In this document: positions 39,830-48,897 of the stretch, piece by piece
Layout: each line of letters starts with the position of its first letter
How positions within the stretch are numbered: the stretch's first letter is position 1
From: Gilvimarinus algae
Lineage (GTDB): Bacteria > Pseudomonadota > Gammaproteobacteria > Pseudomonadales > Cellvibrionaceae
NCBI RefSeq assembly: GCF_030518215.1
Contig: NZ_JAULRT010000062.1
Span: forward strand, 310,001-374,000
Length of the DNA stretch: 64,000 nucleotides
Reading direction: 5' to 3'
Program-made: the position numbers and the translations under genes
Notes under the pieces: generated by a model
The model's database searches: none
Told to the model about the DNA's origin: nothing
Seen by the model: the letters and a program-made list of their open reading frames with translations, nothing else

Positions 39830-40809
39830 TCGGTTAAGGTCTCCAGCCAGGCGGCGATGCGCTCACGCGCGCTCGGTGTGAGTGCACTCGTGGCGGCGCG
39901 TGTCTCGCTATCAAATCGCGGGTGAGGTGTTTGCAGCCACTGTTCAATGCTCGTACTGGTGTGGCGTTGATGGGGCAAGAGCATCAGTGGCCGGCTGGCA
40001 ATGCCGCTCAAATCCGGCCCGCCGCTGCCGTTACTCACACCGCGTACCGAATGACACTGTGCACAGTGGGTGTGAAACGTCTGCACCGCCGGTTCGTGTT
40101 CGGCGGCCACGCGAATCGCTTGTTGTTGGCGCTGCTGCCAGGCGGCGAAATCGCTTTCGCTTAACACCTGCACCTGAAACACCATGTGCGCGTGGCCGGT
40201 GCCGCAAAACTCTGCGCACTGGCCGCGCATCAATCCGGTTTGCGAGGCCTGTAATCGCAGTGTGTTGACCCGACCGGGGATCAAGTCAATTTTACCGCCC
40301 AGGCGCGGGACCCAGAAGGCGTGAATCACATTGTCGGTGTGGCCGTGAATGGCAATCGGCGTATTCACCGGTATGGTCAACTGGCTGGCCGTGGTAATGC
40401 CAGCATCCGGGTAGGAAAACTCCCACCACCAGCGGTGGGCGTGCGCGTCGATGCGCAGGGGTGTTTTATCGCTGGGCAGGGTGATCAGGTACTGGCCCGC
40501 AGGAATGCCAGCCGCAAGTAGTATCGCAATGCTGATTAATGGCAGAATAAGCCCGCCGCCGATAATCCAGCGGCTGGTAATGCGCTCGGCGTCTTCGGCT
40601 TTGGCAGGCTCGCCCCGGCGTTGCATGGCATAGAGCCACAGCCCGGTCATCACGAGCAAAACCAGCGTGAAAAACGCAAACATGCCCCACCAGAGCCAGG
40701 CGATGATGTCGGCCGCCGGGCCGGCTGGTTCCAGCGCCGATTGCGGGCCGCTGCAACCGCCAATAAGGCCGAGGGTGCTCAGCCAGACGAGCGGGGTACA
40801 CCAGCGCAA
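39826..40809 (-). CDS. ctaC: cytochrome c oxidase subunit II with fused cytochrome c
   Basis: About 327 residues. An N-terminal lipoprotein-type signal (LGLIGGC) is followed by two transmembrane helices and the CuA domain: HRWWWEFSYPDAG, then GQCAEFCGTGHAHM with the CuA cysteines, histidine and methionine. The C-terminal 90 residues hold CAQCH, a covalent heme c site, making this a caa3-type subunit. The start is uncertain; TTG at 40809 gives the best signal peptide, since the frame further upstream lies antisense to the gene at 40840. It accepts electrons from cytochrome c and passes them to subunit I. Confidence 0.88.
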   Translation of the reverse strand: MRWCTPLVWLSTLGLIGGCSGPQSALEPAGPAADIIAWLWWGMFAFFTLVLLVMTGLWLYAMQRRGEPAKAEDAERITSRWIIGGGLILPLISIAILLAAGIPAGQYLITLPSDKTPLRIDAHAHRWWWEFSYPDAGITTASQLTIPVNTPIAIHGHTDNVIHAFWVPRLGGKIDLIPGRVNTLRLQASQTGLMRGQCAEFCGTGHAHMVFQVQVLSESDFAAWQQRQQQAIRVAAEHEPAVQTFHTHCAQCHSVRGVSNGSGGPDLSGIASRPLMLLPHQRHTSTSIEQWLQTPHPRFDSETRAATSALTPSARERIAAWLETLTE

Positions 40810-40839
40810 TACTGCTTCACTAACCTTAGGGACATCTCT

Positions 40840-41301
40840 ATGGCGCGATCGCCCATACCCAGCCGCACGGCCATTGCCGGTCATCCGATTCACCCGATGC
40901 TGATTCACTTTCCGGTGGCGGCGCTGATCGGCCTGGTGGCCACCGATGTGGCTTTTATCACCACCGCCGATGCATTCTGGGCCCGCGCCAGCTTGTGGCT
41001 TGCCGGTGTCGGTGCCGTGTGTGGTTGGGGCGCCGGTTTGATCGGCTTGATTGACCTGGTTTCGGTCGCGCAAATTCGCCGGTTGGTCACGGCCTGGAGT
41101 CACGCCTTGGCCGCGGTCATGGCGCTGTCGCTGGTGACGCTTAATTGGCTGCTCAGAGTGAGTGACATGCTCGGCGCGGTCAGCCCCTGGGGGGTGAGCC
41201 TGTCGGTGCTCACTGCCGCTTTGATTGCCCTGGTGGGTATTTTGGGTGGGCAACTGGTATATGAGCACGGTGTTGGTGTAGAAACTGAATCGGGCTCGTG
41301 A
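40840..41301 (+). CDS. DUF2231-type membrane protein
   Basis: A 153-residue four-helix membrane protein starting at the ATG at 40840 (AGGGAC upstream). The opening SRTAIAGHPIHPMLIHFPVAALIG is the DUF2231 signature, with histidines that may bind heme or metal. Similar proteins are often found next to terminal oxidase genes. It is divergent from the oxidase operon, and its 3' end nearly meets the convergent CopD-like gene. Function unknown. Confidence 0.82.
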   Translation: MARSPIPSRTAIAGHPIHPMLIHFPVAALIGLVATDVAFITTADAFWARASLWLAGVGAVCGWGAGLIGLIDLVSVAQIRRLVTAWSHALAAVMALSLVTLNWLLRVSDMLGAVSPWGVSLSVLTAALIALVGILGGQLVYEHGVGVETESGS

Positions 41302-41323
41302 ATACACAGTCTGCGGCGGCATA

Positions 41324-41743
41324 TCACACCTCCGCCAGGGGTTTGGCGAGCACCAGCCAGAGAATAGCGGTAATCACGCTGGCGGTGAGTGCGCTTTGCA
41401 GGTAACACCAAAGGTGTGGTTTGCCGATTCGGCCCTGGCGGCACCGTACCATCAACAAACCCGTGAGTAGATGCAAGATCACTAGCGCGGTGACCAGCAC
41501 CAACTTGAGGACCAGCCATTCATCCAAAATGCCGTAGAAGGTAAATACCAGGGTGCCGAGGATAATGGCAGCCAGCGCCACCGGAGTGGCCACGGTGGTA
41601 TAGACCCAGAGGGGCAAATAGGGTTGGGTAGAGCGCGAGCGGCTGCCGCTGGCATGCTGCGAGACCAGCAACCCGGGTAAGTACAGCAGTGCTCCACACC
41701 AGCCAATGAGCGCGGCAATGTGAAGGGTTAATAACCAGGGCAT
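41324..41743 (-). CDS. CopD/HemJ-like four-helix membrane protein
   Basis: A 139-residue membrane protein with four helices. LLTLHIAALIGWCGALLYLPGLLV near the N-terminus, and a later LHLLTGLLMV, match the histidine-bearing helices of the CopD/HemJ-like group (copper import or protoporphyrinogen oxidation using a b heme). AAGGAG precedes the ATG. Its place beside the caa3 oxidase suggests a link with heme or copper supply. Which role applies cannot be told. Confidence 0.68.
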   Translation of the reverse strand: MPWLLTLHIAALIGWCGALLYLPGLLVSQHASGSRSRSTQPYLPLWVYTTVATPVALAAIILGTLVFTFYGILDEWLVLKLVLVTALVILHLLTGLLMVRCRQGRIGKPHLWCYLQSALTASVITAILWLVLAKPLAEV

Positions 41744-42002
41744 GGTGATGAACTCCTTGAGTGAGCGCTAGTGTCGGTTGTTTGTTTTCAAAGCGCAAGG
41801 TCACCTGCATTGCTGCGGCCGCTAATGAGGAGGCTTTATCCTTTTGCGCGGTTTTGTATCGCTGCACGGGGGACCACGGTCAATAAGTAATAGACTCTGG
41901 TTCTGCAGATTGGCTTTTGGTATTGAGCTGTCTGGCTTTTGTCATTGGCAGGTTTGCCCCGTATCATAAACGCGATGACATTGGGAATGAGGACGGCTGT
42001 GA

Positions 42003-42467
42003 ATGCACCGAAGCTGGCGGACTTACCTGCTGTGGAGCACTGTGTTTTTTGCGCTTTGGCTGTTGTTGGCGGGGCCGGGCGCCTGGCTGGCCGGGTTAAT
42101 CGCATCGACTCTTGCGGCTGCCATTGCGGTTTGGGTGGGGTTAACCGTTCCGCCACTGCGCTGGCGCTGGCTGCCGTCTTTCTTGCTGTTTTTTACCGTT
42201 GAATTGCTGCTGGCCGGTTGGGATGTGGCACGCCGCGCTCTGCATCCGCGCCTGCCACTGGCGCCCGCCTGGGTGAGTTATCGTTTTCGCTCCACCAACC
42301 CCCGTGTGCACCTGATGCTGTCGGCGATTGTCGGCTTGCTGCCCGGAACACTTTCCTCTCACTGGGATACCGAGCAAATGGCGGTGCATGCGCTCGATGA
42401 GCACAGCGACTGGCAATCCACCATTGTCCGGCTCGAAGCGCTGCTGGACAAACTGATACGCCCATGA
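42003..42467 (+). CDS. mrpE: Mrp/Mnh antiporter subunit E-like protein
   Basis: A 154-residue MnhE-family protein: hydrophobic N-terminus (TYLLWSTVFFALWLLLAGPGAWLAG), then VELLLAGWDVARRALHPRLPL and a soluble end with LLPGTLSSHWDTEQMAVHALDE, the typical subunit E pattern. It is the first gene of an eight-gene operon; its stop overlaps the next start by 4 bp. Subunit E helps assemble the sodium/proton antiporter complex in the inner membrane. Confidence 0.9.
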   Translation: MHRSWRTYLLWSTVFFALWLLLAGPGAWLAGLIASTLAAAIAVWVGLTVPPLRWRWLPSFLLFFTVELLLAGWDVARRALHPRLPLAPAWVSYRFRSTNPRVHLMLSAIVGLLPGTLSSHWDTEQMAVHALDEHSDWQSTIVRLEALLDKLIRP

Positions 42468-42715
42468 ACCTGCTGATTGCGCTCTTGTTGCTGACCCTCA
42501 TTCCCGGCCTCTGGCGGGTGTGGCACGGGCCGACAAAAACCGACCGATTGCTGGCCATGCAGCTGTTTGCCACCACCGGCACGGCAGCACTGCTGATGTT
42601 GTCCGCCAGCGGCGACCGGGATTCTCTCGTGGCGGTGGCACTGGTGTTGGCAGTGCTGGCGGCGGTAATGTCGGCGGCGCTGGTGCAACTGTTGCGCGGA
42701 GGCGGCAATGGCTGA
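42464..42715 (+). CDS. mrpF: Mrp/Mnh antiporter subunit F-like protein
   Basis: An 83-residue protein with three helices of the MnhF family (LIPGLWRVWHGPTKTDRLLAMQLFATTG). Overlaps its neighbours by 4 and 8 bp. A structural subunit of the multisubunit antiporter. Confidence 0.9.
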   Translation: MNLLIALLLLTLIPGLWRVWHGPTKTDRLLAMQLFATTGTAALLMLSASGDRDSLVAVALVLAVLAAVMSAALVQLLRGGGNG

Positions 42716-43016
42716 ATGGCTATGGTGGTTGAGCTGGCCGTTTCTGGTCGGCGGTGTGTTCTTCTTTATCGCCGGCAGCATCGGCATCCTGCGCTTTGAC
42801 GATGCCTACAGCCGGCTTCACGCTCTTACCAAAGCCGACACCCTGGGCCTGGGCCTGGTGGTGCTTGGTCTTGGGTTGCAGCGCGGCGATGTCCGGCAGT
42901 TTGGCGTGATGCTGCTTATCTGGCTGCTGGTTATCGCCTCCGGCGCCACTGCCTGCCAACTGCTCGCGCGCTATGAGCGCGAGCAGGAAGACGCCCGGAC
43001 GTCAGCCGATGACTGA
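42708..43016 (+). CDS. mrpG: Mrp/Mnh antiporter subunit G-like protein
   Basis: A 102-residue MnhG-family protein with three helices; GGVFFFIAGSIGILRFDDAYSRLHALTKADTLGLGLVVLG is the family pattern. It overlaps the following gene by 8 bp. Part of the same membrane complex. Confidence 0.9.
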   Translation: MAEWLWWLSWPFLVGGVFFFIAGSIGILRFDDAYSRLHALTKADTLGLGLVVLGLGLQRGDVRQFGVMLLIWLLVIASGATACQLLARYEREQEDARTSADD

Positions 43017-43914
43017 GTGGCTGGTGGATAGCGGCTTGGGCTTAGCGCTGTTGCTGCTGGCGGCAGCCACACTCTATGCGCCGCGCCTGTACACCAGCGT
43101 GGTGTTTTTTATGGGCTTTGGCCTGCTTATGGCCATTGTCTGGGCGCGGTTGGGTGCCGCCGACCTGGCGCTGGCCGAGGCCGCCATAGGCGCTGGCCTG
43201 ACCGGGGTCTTGTTAATGGGCGCGCTGCGCGAACACCCACCGCGCACCGAACGAGCGCCCCGGCCCCGCAGCCTGTTGTGGGCGGCGCTGCTACCGCTGG
43301 CGGTTTTACCCCTGCTGGTGGAAGCCATTTTGCCTCTCTCCGGTGGTGCCCAGCCGCTGCCGGCACAGGTGGATGCCCAGCTGGCCTATAGCGGCGTGTC
43401 CCACCCGGTGACGGCGGTGCTGCTCAACTTTCGCAGTTGGGACACCTTGCTGGAACTGCTGGTGGTGCTTTTCGCGCTCTTGGGCACCCGTCAGCTAGCG
43501 CTGAGCTCCCGCCACCCACATCCACCCTGGCCGCTGCTGCTTGCCTGGTGTCGCTGGCTGGCGCCGCTGGCGTTTCTGCTGGGGGCTTATCTGCTCTGGC
43601 GTGGCGCCAAGGCGCCGGGCGGCGCCTTTCAGGCCGGCGCCCTCTGGGCCTCAGCCATTGTGATGTTGCGGCTGAATGGGCTCTTGCCCACGGTCAGTTG
43701 GCGCGACTGGCGCTTGCGTTTACCAGCACTGTTGGGGGTTACGGTCTTCGTGCTCTTGGCGGTGGCGACCTGGCTCTGGGGTGCCGGCTGGCTGGTTTGG
43801 CCGCCTGGCGCCGCCAAGGCCTTGATTCTGCTGGTGGAGCTGGCGGCCAGCGTGGGTATCGCTATTACCCTAGCGCTGCTGGTGATGGGCGAGGACCGGG
43901 AGTTGCGCCCATGA
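43009..43914 (+). CDS. Mrp/Mbh-like subunit, DUF4040 plus MnhB domains
   Basis: A 301-residue membrane protein with about eight helices, starting at the ATG at 43009. The N-terminal third (TSVVFFMGFGLLMAIVWARLGAADLALAEAAIGAGLTGVLL) matches the DUF4040/MbhD module that ends MrpA proteins. The C-terminal half (LLAWCRWLAPLAFLLGAYLLWRGAKAPGGAFQAGALWASA) matches MnhB. So it represents the tail of MrpA fused to MrpB, while the large ND5-like part of MrpA is missing here and is perhaps supplied by later genes. Confidence 0.85.
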   Translation: MTEWLVDSGLGLALLLLAAATLYAPRLYTSVVFFMGFGLLMAIVWARLGAADLALAEAAIGAGLTGVLLMGALREHPPRTERAPRPRSLLWAALLPLAVLPLLVEAILPLSGGAQPLPAQVDAQLAYSGVSHPVTAVLLNFRSWDTLLELLVVLFALLGTRQLALSSRHPHPPWPLLLAWCRWLAPLAFLLGAYLLWRGAKAPGGAFQAGALWASAIVMLRLNGLLPTVSWRDWRLRLPALLGVTVFVLLAVATWLWGAGWLVWPPGAAKALILLVELAASVGIAITLALLVMGEDRELRP

Positions 43915-44204
43915 GCCAGACACTTTTTTATCTGTTGGTCGGCGCGGGGCTCTGGCTGTTGGGGCTGCACGGCCTGCTGTGTTTGCGCCAGCCCCTGCGG
44001 CGTATTATGGCTGTCAACATCATGGGTAGTGGCGTGTTTATGGTGATGCTGGCGCTGGCGGTGCGACCCGACTCGCCGGACCCGGTATTGCAGGCACTGA
44101 TTGTTACCGGGCTGGTGGTGGCGGCCAGCGCCACCGCCCTGGCCCTGCGGCTGGCCAGCGCCGACAGGGACCGGGCGCAGAAGACGGCGGAGGAGGGCGA
44201 GTGA
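43911..44204 (+). CDS. mrpC: Mrp/Mnh antiporter subunit C (NuoK-like)
   Basis: A 97-residue three-helix protein of the NuoK/MnhC family: RIMAVNIMGSGVFMVMLAL and DPVLQALIVTGLVVAASATALALRL with the typical TGLV core. Start ATG overlaps the previous stop by 4 bp. Confidence 0.9.
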   Translation: MSQTLFYLLVGAGLWLLGLHGLLCLRQPLRRIMAVNIMGSGVFMVMLALAVRPDSPDPVLQALIVTGLVVAASATALALRLASADRDRAQKTAEEGE

Positions 44205-45625
44205 ACACCGCGCTTCTGAGCCTCTCTGCCCCCTTGCTGGCCGCCCTCTGGCTGCTGCTGACCCATCGTCGGCAGGCCCCGGTGGTGATAGTAGCGAGTC
44301 TGATCAGCCTGGTGGCGGCCGTCTTTAGTCTCTACCAGGTGATAGACGCGGGCGAGCAGTCTCTTGCGCTCGGTGGCTGGGAGAGCCCCCTGGGCATTCG
44401 CCTGCGGTTGATGCCCGTGAGCGCCATGCTGCTCACCTTCACTGCCCTTATTCATTCGCTGGTGGGGCTCTACGCCTGGCGCAGCCGCCACAGCCAGACC
44501 CGTCACACGGATTACTGGCCCTTGTCCTGCCTGTTGCACGCGGCGCTGGCGGCATTGTGGTTGTCCCACGATATTTTTAACTGGTACGTCACCCTGGAGT
44601 TACTGGGGCTGGTGGCCGTGGTCATGGTGTGCCTGGCCGGCCCCAAAGCCTACGGCGCGGCCCTGCGCTATCTGTTGTTGTCGCTGGCAGCCTCGCTCTG
44701 TTATTTGCTGGGCGTGGCACTTTTGTATGGGGTCTATGGGGTCTTGGATGTGAGCCTGCTGGCCGAGGCGGCGCGCGCCGACCCGAGCACGCGCACGGCG
44801 CTGATGTTGATGACGGTGGGGCTTATGCTCAAGGCGGCGCTCTGGCCGCTGCACCTGTGGTTGCCAGCCGCCCACAGCAGCGCCCCCACAGCGGTCAGTG
44901 CGCTGCTCTCGGCGCTGGTGGTCAAGGGCCCGCTGTTTATCCTGTGGCTGCTGTGGAGCCGGGTGGCTCCCGAAGAGCTCGGGCAGGCCGCCGGCCCATG
45001 GCTGGCGCTGGCGGGCGTGGGGGCGCTGCTGGTGGGGGGCTGGTCGGCGCTGCGAGCGCCGCTGATCAAGCTGATGGTGGCTTACTCCACGGTCGCCCAG
45101 CTGGGTTATGCCTTGCTGGCGCTGGGCCTGATGCTGCACTGGCGGGAATTGAGTCTGGATGCGGCCCTGTGGCTGTTTGTGCTGGCCCACGGCCTGGCCA
45201 AGGTCTCGATGTTTCTCGCGGCGGGGGAGATGCAATCCACCCTCGGCAGCCGCCGATTGGACAGCCTCAAGGGTGCGACCCAGACCATGCCGGTGGCCAT
45301 GTTCGCTTTTGCCGTGGCCGGTGGCAGCTTGATTGGCCTGCCGCCCAGCGGCGGCTTTTTGGCCAAGTGGTTATTGCTCTTGCCGCTGCTGCAAAACCCC
45401 GCCCACTGGCCCTGGGCCCTGGGGGTGATGCTCGGCACCCTGATCAGCGCTGCCTATGTCTTCCGGGTGGTGGCCATCAGCTTTGACCGGGCGCGGCCCA
45501 CCTCGCCGGATTTTAATCCCGACCGTTTTGCCCAGTGGCTGTCGCTGCTGCCGGCGCTGTTGGTATGGGGCATGGCCTTGATCAGTGAACAGCTGATTTT
45601 ATGGCTCACGGGGGCGACCCTATGA
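44201..45625 (+). CDS. mrpD: ND2/ND4/ND5-type antiporter subunit 1 (MrpD-like)
   Basis: A 474-residue protein with about 14 helices of the complex I antiporter-like family. The proton-channel pattern is clear: the helix-5 glutamate in WYVTLELLGLV, the lysine in GLMLKAALWPLHLWLPAAH and VKGPLFILWLL. The start is GTG in GTGA, overlapping mrpC by 4 bp. Subunits of this type move protons or sodium ions across the inner membrane. Confidence 0.88.
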   Translation: MNTALLSLSAPLLAALWLLLTHRRQAPVVIVASLISLVAAVFSLYQVIDAGEQSLALGGWESPLGIRLRLMPVSAMLLTFTALIHSLVGLYAWRSRHSQTRHTDYWPLSCLLHAALAALWLSHDIFNWYVTLELLGLVAVVMVCLAGPKAYGAALRYLLLSLAASLCYLLGVALLYGVYGVLDVSLLAEAARADPSTRTALMLMTVGLMLKAALWPLHLWLPAAHSSAPTAVSALLSALVVKGPLFILWLLWSRVAPEELGQAAGPWLALAGVGALLVGGWSALRAPLIKLMVAYSTVAQLGYALLALGLMLHWRELSLDAALWLFVLAHGLAKVSMFLAAGEMQSTLGSRRLDSLKGATQTMPVAMFAFAVAGGSLIGLPPSGGFLAKWLLLLPLLQNPAHWPWALGVMLGTLISAAYVFRVVAISFDRARPTSPDFNPDRFAQWLSLLPALLVWGMALISEQLILWLTGATL

Positions 45626-47109
45626 GCCTGCTGTGGACGCCTTTTTTACCGCTCGCCATTGTGCTCAGCTCGCTGATCCCCGGGCTGCTGATTTTCACCC
45701 TGCGCGAAGAGCAGCAGCGCACACGGGTGGCGCTCAATCTGGTGGGGGTTGTGCTTAAACTGCTGCTGGTAGTGGTCATGCTGGCGGGTGTGGCCCAGGG
45801 GTTCACCTTTCGCTTTCAGGTACCCTTTTTGCCGGGGGTGCCCCTGATTTTGCAAGGCGATGCCCTGTCGCTGCAGTTTGTCAGCTTGTCCTCGCTCCTC
45901 TGGCTGGCCACCACCATTTACGCTATTGGCTACTTTCGCGGCTCGCCTTTGCAATCGCGCTTTTTTGGCTACTTCAGCCTGTGCGTCAGCGCTACCGTGG
46001 GGCTGGCACTGGCGGGCAACCTGGTGACATTTCTGCTGTTCTACGAGTTGCTGACGCTGGCCACCTTTCCGCTGGTGGTGCACAAGGGCACAGCCGCTGC
46101 GCTTGATGCCGGGCGACGCTACCTCGCCTACACCATGGGCGGCGGCACCCTAACATTAATGGGAGTGGCGCTGCTGCACAGCGTAGCGGCCACGCCCGAT
46201 TTTACCGCCGGGGGTTATCTGGCGCCGCTGCTGGGTGAGGTGGATGTCAGCCTCACACTGGCTTTTGCGTTGCTGATTGCCGGGCTGGGTGTCAAGGCGG
46301 CACTGGTGCCCCTGCACGGCTGGCTGCCGCGAGCCATGGTGGCGCCGGCGCCAGTGAGTGCCCTGTTGCACGCCGTGGCCGTGGTCAAGGCCGGCGCCTT
46401 CGGCATTATCCGCGTGGTTTACGATGTCTATGGCGTGGAGACGGTGGCCGCCCTGGAGCTAACGCGCCCGCTGCTGTATCTGGCCGGTTTTACCATTGTC
46501 TATGGCTCGCTGATGGCATTGCGCCAGCGGGATATTAAAAAGCGCCTGGCCTTTTCCACCGTCAGCCAGGTGTCCTACATCACCTTGGGCGTTGCGCTAC
46601 TGGGGCCGGTGGCGGCGGTGGGCGCGCTGGCTCACTTGGTCCACCAGGGGTTGATGAAAGTCACTTTATTTTACTGCGCCGGCAGCTTTGCCGAGACTTG
46701 CGGTGTACACCAGGTGCAGGAGATGGACGGCCTGGGCCGGCGTATGCCACTGACCATGGTCGCTTTTACCCTGGCGGCGCTTGGCATGATCGGGATACCG
46801 CCGCTGGCGGGATTTATCAGTAAATGGTACCTGGGCTGGGGCGCGCTGGCGGTGGATGAGCCCTGGGTGCTGGTGGTGCTTGTGGTCTCCGGCATACTCA
46901 ACGCCGCCTATTTTTTGCCCATGATCTACCGAGGCTGGTTTGCCGCGAGCAAAACCGGCGAGTGCGCGCGCACCGAGGCGCCGGCCATGCTCTTGTGGCC
47001 CACGCTGTTTACCGCCGCGCTGGTGGTGCTGGTGGGCGTGTTCGCCGCCTTTGATTTGAGCCCCCTGGCCTGGGCCCAGTTGATTGTCGACCGGGAGTTT
47101 GGCCTATGA
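45622..47109 (+). CDS. ND5/MrpA-type antiporter subunit 2
   Basis: A 495-residue polytopic protein of the same family. Key stretches are TFLLFYELLTLATFPLVVHKG (helix-5 glutamate), GLGVKAALVPLHGWLPRAMVAPAPVSALLHAVAVVKAG and RDIKKRLAFSTVSQVSYI. The start is the ATG at 45622 within ATGA. It may do the job of the missing ND5-like part of MrpA. Confidence 0.88.
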   Translation: MSLLWTPFLPLAIVLSSLIPGLLIFTLREEQQRTRVALNLVGVVLKLLLVVVMLAGVAQGFTFRFQVPFLPGVPLILQGDALSLQFVSLSSLLWLATTIYAIGYFRGSPLQSRFFGYFSLCVSATVGLALAGNLVTFLLFYELLTLATFPLVVHKGTAAALDAGRRYLAYTMGGGTLTLMGVALLHSVAATPDFTAGGYLAPLLGEVDVSLTLAFALLIAGLGVKAALVPLHGWLPRAMVAPAPVSALLHAVAVVKAGAFGIIRVVYDVYGVETVAALELTRPLLYLAGFTIVYGSLMALRQRDIKKRLAFSTVSQVSYITLGVALLGPVAAVGALAHLVHQGLMKVTLFYCAGSFAETCGVHQVQEMDGLGRRMPLTMVAFTLAALGMIGIPPLAGFISKWYLGWGALAVDEPWVLVVLVVSGILNAAYFLPMIYRGWFAASKTGECARTEAPAMLLWPTLFTAALVVLVGVFAAFDLSPLAWAQLIVDREFGL

Positions 47110-48731
47110 GTCTGTGGCTCTTTGTCCCTCTCGTTCCATTGCTGGCGGCCGTGATCTGTTTGCGCTGGCCGCGGCTGCGACTGCTGGTGGCACTCGCCCC
47201 CTTGCCGGCCCTGGCGCTGGCGCTCTGGCCGCCTGCGGCGGTGGATATTGGCTGGCTGTGGTTTACCAGCCGCTGGGGCGCGGAATCGCTGTTTGCCCGT
47301 TACCTTTTGGGTTTCACTGCACTGCTCTGGACGCTTGCAGGCTTGCAGGCAAGGCTGAACGAGTCGCTGCGTTCAAGGCGCTTCTGGCTGTTCTGGGCGC
47401 TGTCGCTCACTGGCAACCTCCTGCTGTTGATCGCCGTCGACGCCGCCAGCTTTTATGTAGGCTTTACCTTGATGAGTCTCGCCGCTTACGGGCTGATTAT
47501 CGAGCAGGGCGGACCGGCGCCTCGGCAGGCTGGGCGGCTCTATCTGCAGTTGGCCATCCTCGGCGAAATGTTACTTTTTGCCGGACTCATGCTGCGCCTG
47601 CAGGAGACTGGCCAGGTGCTGCTGTTGAGCGAGTGGCTACAGATACCCACCGGCGCCTGGACCACGGCGCTTTTGCTGCTCGGCTTTGGGCTGAAAGCGG
47701 GTTTCTGGCCGCTGCATGTGTGGTTGCCACTGGCGCATCCGGCGGCGCCGGCTCCGGCCAGCGCGGTGCTCTCGGGGGCCATGATTAAGGCAGGCGTGTT
47801 GGGCGTGTGGCTTTTCATGCCCGCCAGCGGCGGCGCCCTCAGCCCGGCGTTTTGGCTGGCGCTGGGGCTGTTCAGTGCCTTTTACGGTGCGCTTTTGGGG
47901 ATGGGGCAGCAACAGGCCAAAAAGGCGCTGGCCTATTCGTCCATCAGCCAGATGGGGTATTTGCTGGCCATTGTGGCGTTGGCCTGGCAGCAGCCGGACG
48001 CGCGCGCTGGCCTGGGTCTGCTTTTGGCTCTGTTTGCCCTGCATCACGCACTGGCGAAGGGCGCGCTGTTTATGGGCGCGGGCCTGGCGGCGCACCACCG
48101 TTTTCACGGCTGGCAGCAGCTGATGCTGTGGCTGCCGGCACTGGCGCTGGCGGGGTTGCCCCTGCTGAGCGGCGGCGCCGTTAAAACCCTGCTGAAAAAG
48201 GCGGTTTACGACAGCGATGTTTCCCATTGGCTATGGCTGTTTAGCCTCGGCTCTGTGGCTACGGCGCTGGTATTGGCGCGTGCCCTGTGGCTTATGAATC
48301 GTCAGAGCAGGGCGCATAGCCCTTTGCGGTTGAGCCGATCCTGGCCTTTGCTGGTGTTAGTGGTGTTGTCGCTGCTGGCTCCATGGTTGTTATCCTCTTT
48401 GCGCGCCGCCATGCTTGATCACTTTGAGCTCTCGGGGCTATGGGCTTTGCTCTGGCCTTTATTGGTTGCAGCGCTGATCGCGACCGCTGTGTGGCGCTGG
48501 CCCCCGCCGGAAAAGTACTGGCGTTTTCTGCAAGCCAGCCCCGCCCGGCGAGCCTCTTTAGGGGTAAAGCGCCTGTGGCAAATGCCGGCCAAGCCCGCCT
48601 CTCTACCCAAGCCGGGGAGCCCCGTTTGGCGCGGGTGGGAGCGGCGCTGCAATCGCCTCTGGCAACGGCAACCGCTGGGGCTTACGGTGGCTATGATGAG
48701 TGTGCTGTTGCTGCTTGGGTGGTTTTGGTGA
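47106..48731 (+). CDS. ND2/ND4-type antiporter subunit 3
   Basis: A 541-residue polytopic protein with the same antiporter fold: FGLKAGFWPLHVWLPLAHPAAPAPASAVLSG and KKALAYSSISQMGYLLAIVAL. Its C-terminal 60 residues are basic and tryptophan/proline-rich (RASLGVKRLWQMPAKP) before a final helix, unlike the other two. It overlaps the previous gene by 4 bp (ATGA) and is last in the operon. Confidence 0.86.
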   Translation: MSLWLFVPLVPLLAAVICLRWPRLRLLVALAPLPALALALWPPAAVDIGWLWFTSRWGAESLFARYLLGFTALLWTLAGLQARLNESLRSRRFWLFWALSLTGNLLLLIAVDAASFYVGFTLMSLAAYGLIIEQGGPAPRQAGRLYLQLAILGEMLLFAGLMLRLQETGQVLLLSEWLQIPTGAWTTALLLLGFGLKAGFWPLHVWLPLAHPAAPAPASAVLSGAMIKAGVLGVWLFMPASGGALSPAFWLALGLFSAFYGALLGMGQQQAKKALAYSSISQMGYLLAIVALAWQQPDARAGLGLLLALFALHHALAKGALFMGAGLAAHHRFHGWQQLMLWLPALALAGLPLLSGGAVKTLLKKAVYDSDVSHWLWLFSLGSVATALVLARALWLMNRQSRAHSPLRLSRSWPLLVLVVLSLLAPWLLSSLRAAMLDHFELSGLWALLWPLLVAALIATAVWRWPPPEKYWRFLQASPARRASLGVKRLWQMPAKPASLPKPGSPVWRGWERRCNRLWQRQPLGLTVAMMSVLLLLGWFW

Positions 48732-48808
48732 CTGGGTATTTTCGGTAGAGAGTCGGGCATGCTGGTTTCTCCGGCTGAGCCTAAGTTAGCACTCCTTGTT
48801 TTTTTGGT

Positions 48809-48827
48809 AACGAGAACCATTTGCAAT
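48809..48827. promoter_or_regulatory. Fur-box-like site
   Basis: AACGAGAACCATTTGCAAT resembles Fur boxes of the AATGAGAAT-CATTTGCAT type common in gammaproteobacteria, with a few substitutions. It lies about 70 bp before a siderophore-receptor start, where iron-dependent repression is expected. Confidence 0.6.
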
Positions 48828-48897
48828 AAATGCAGGGTTTGTGTAGATTACCGCACCTGTCTTTTCGGCCCCCGAGGCCTCCAGTGTGGAGATCGCC

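Noticed and set aside
40621-40839. N-terminal extension of the DUF2231 gene
   Set aside because: The DUF2231 signature begins right after the ATG at 40840, which has its own ribosome site; the extension is antisense to oxidase subunit II.
40810-41322. N-terminal extension of oxidase subunit II
   Set aside because: The extension is polar, low-complexity and antisense to the DUF2231 gene; a lipoprotein-like signal starts at 40809.
36142-41743. Link between the oxidase cluster and the cytochrome c at the left edge
   Set aside because: They are over 35 kb apart with unrelated genes between; no sequence evidence ties them together.
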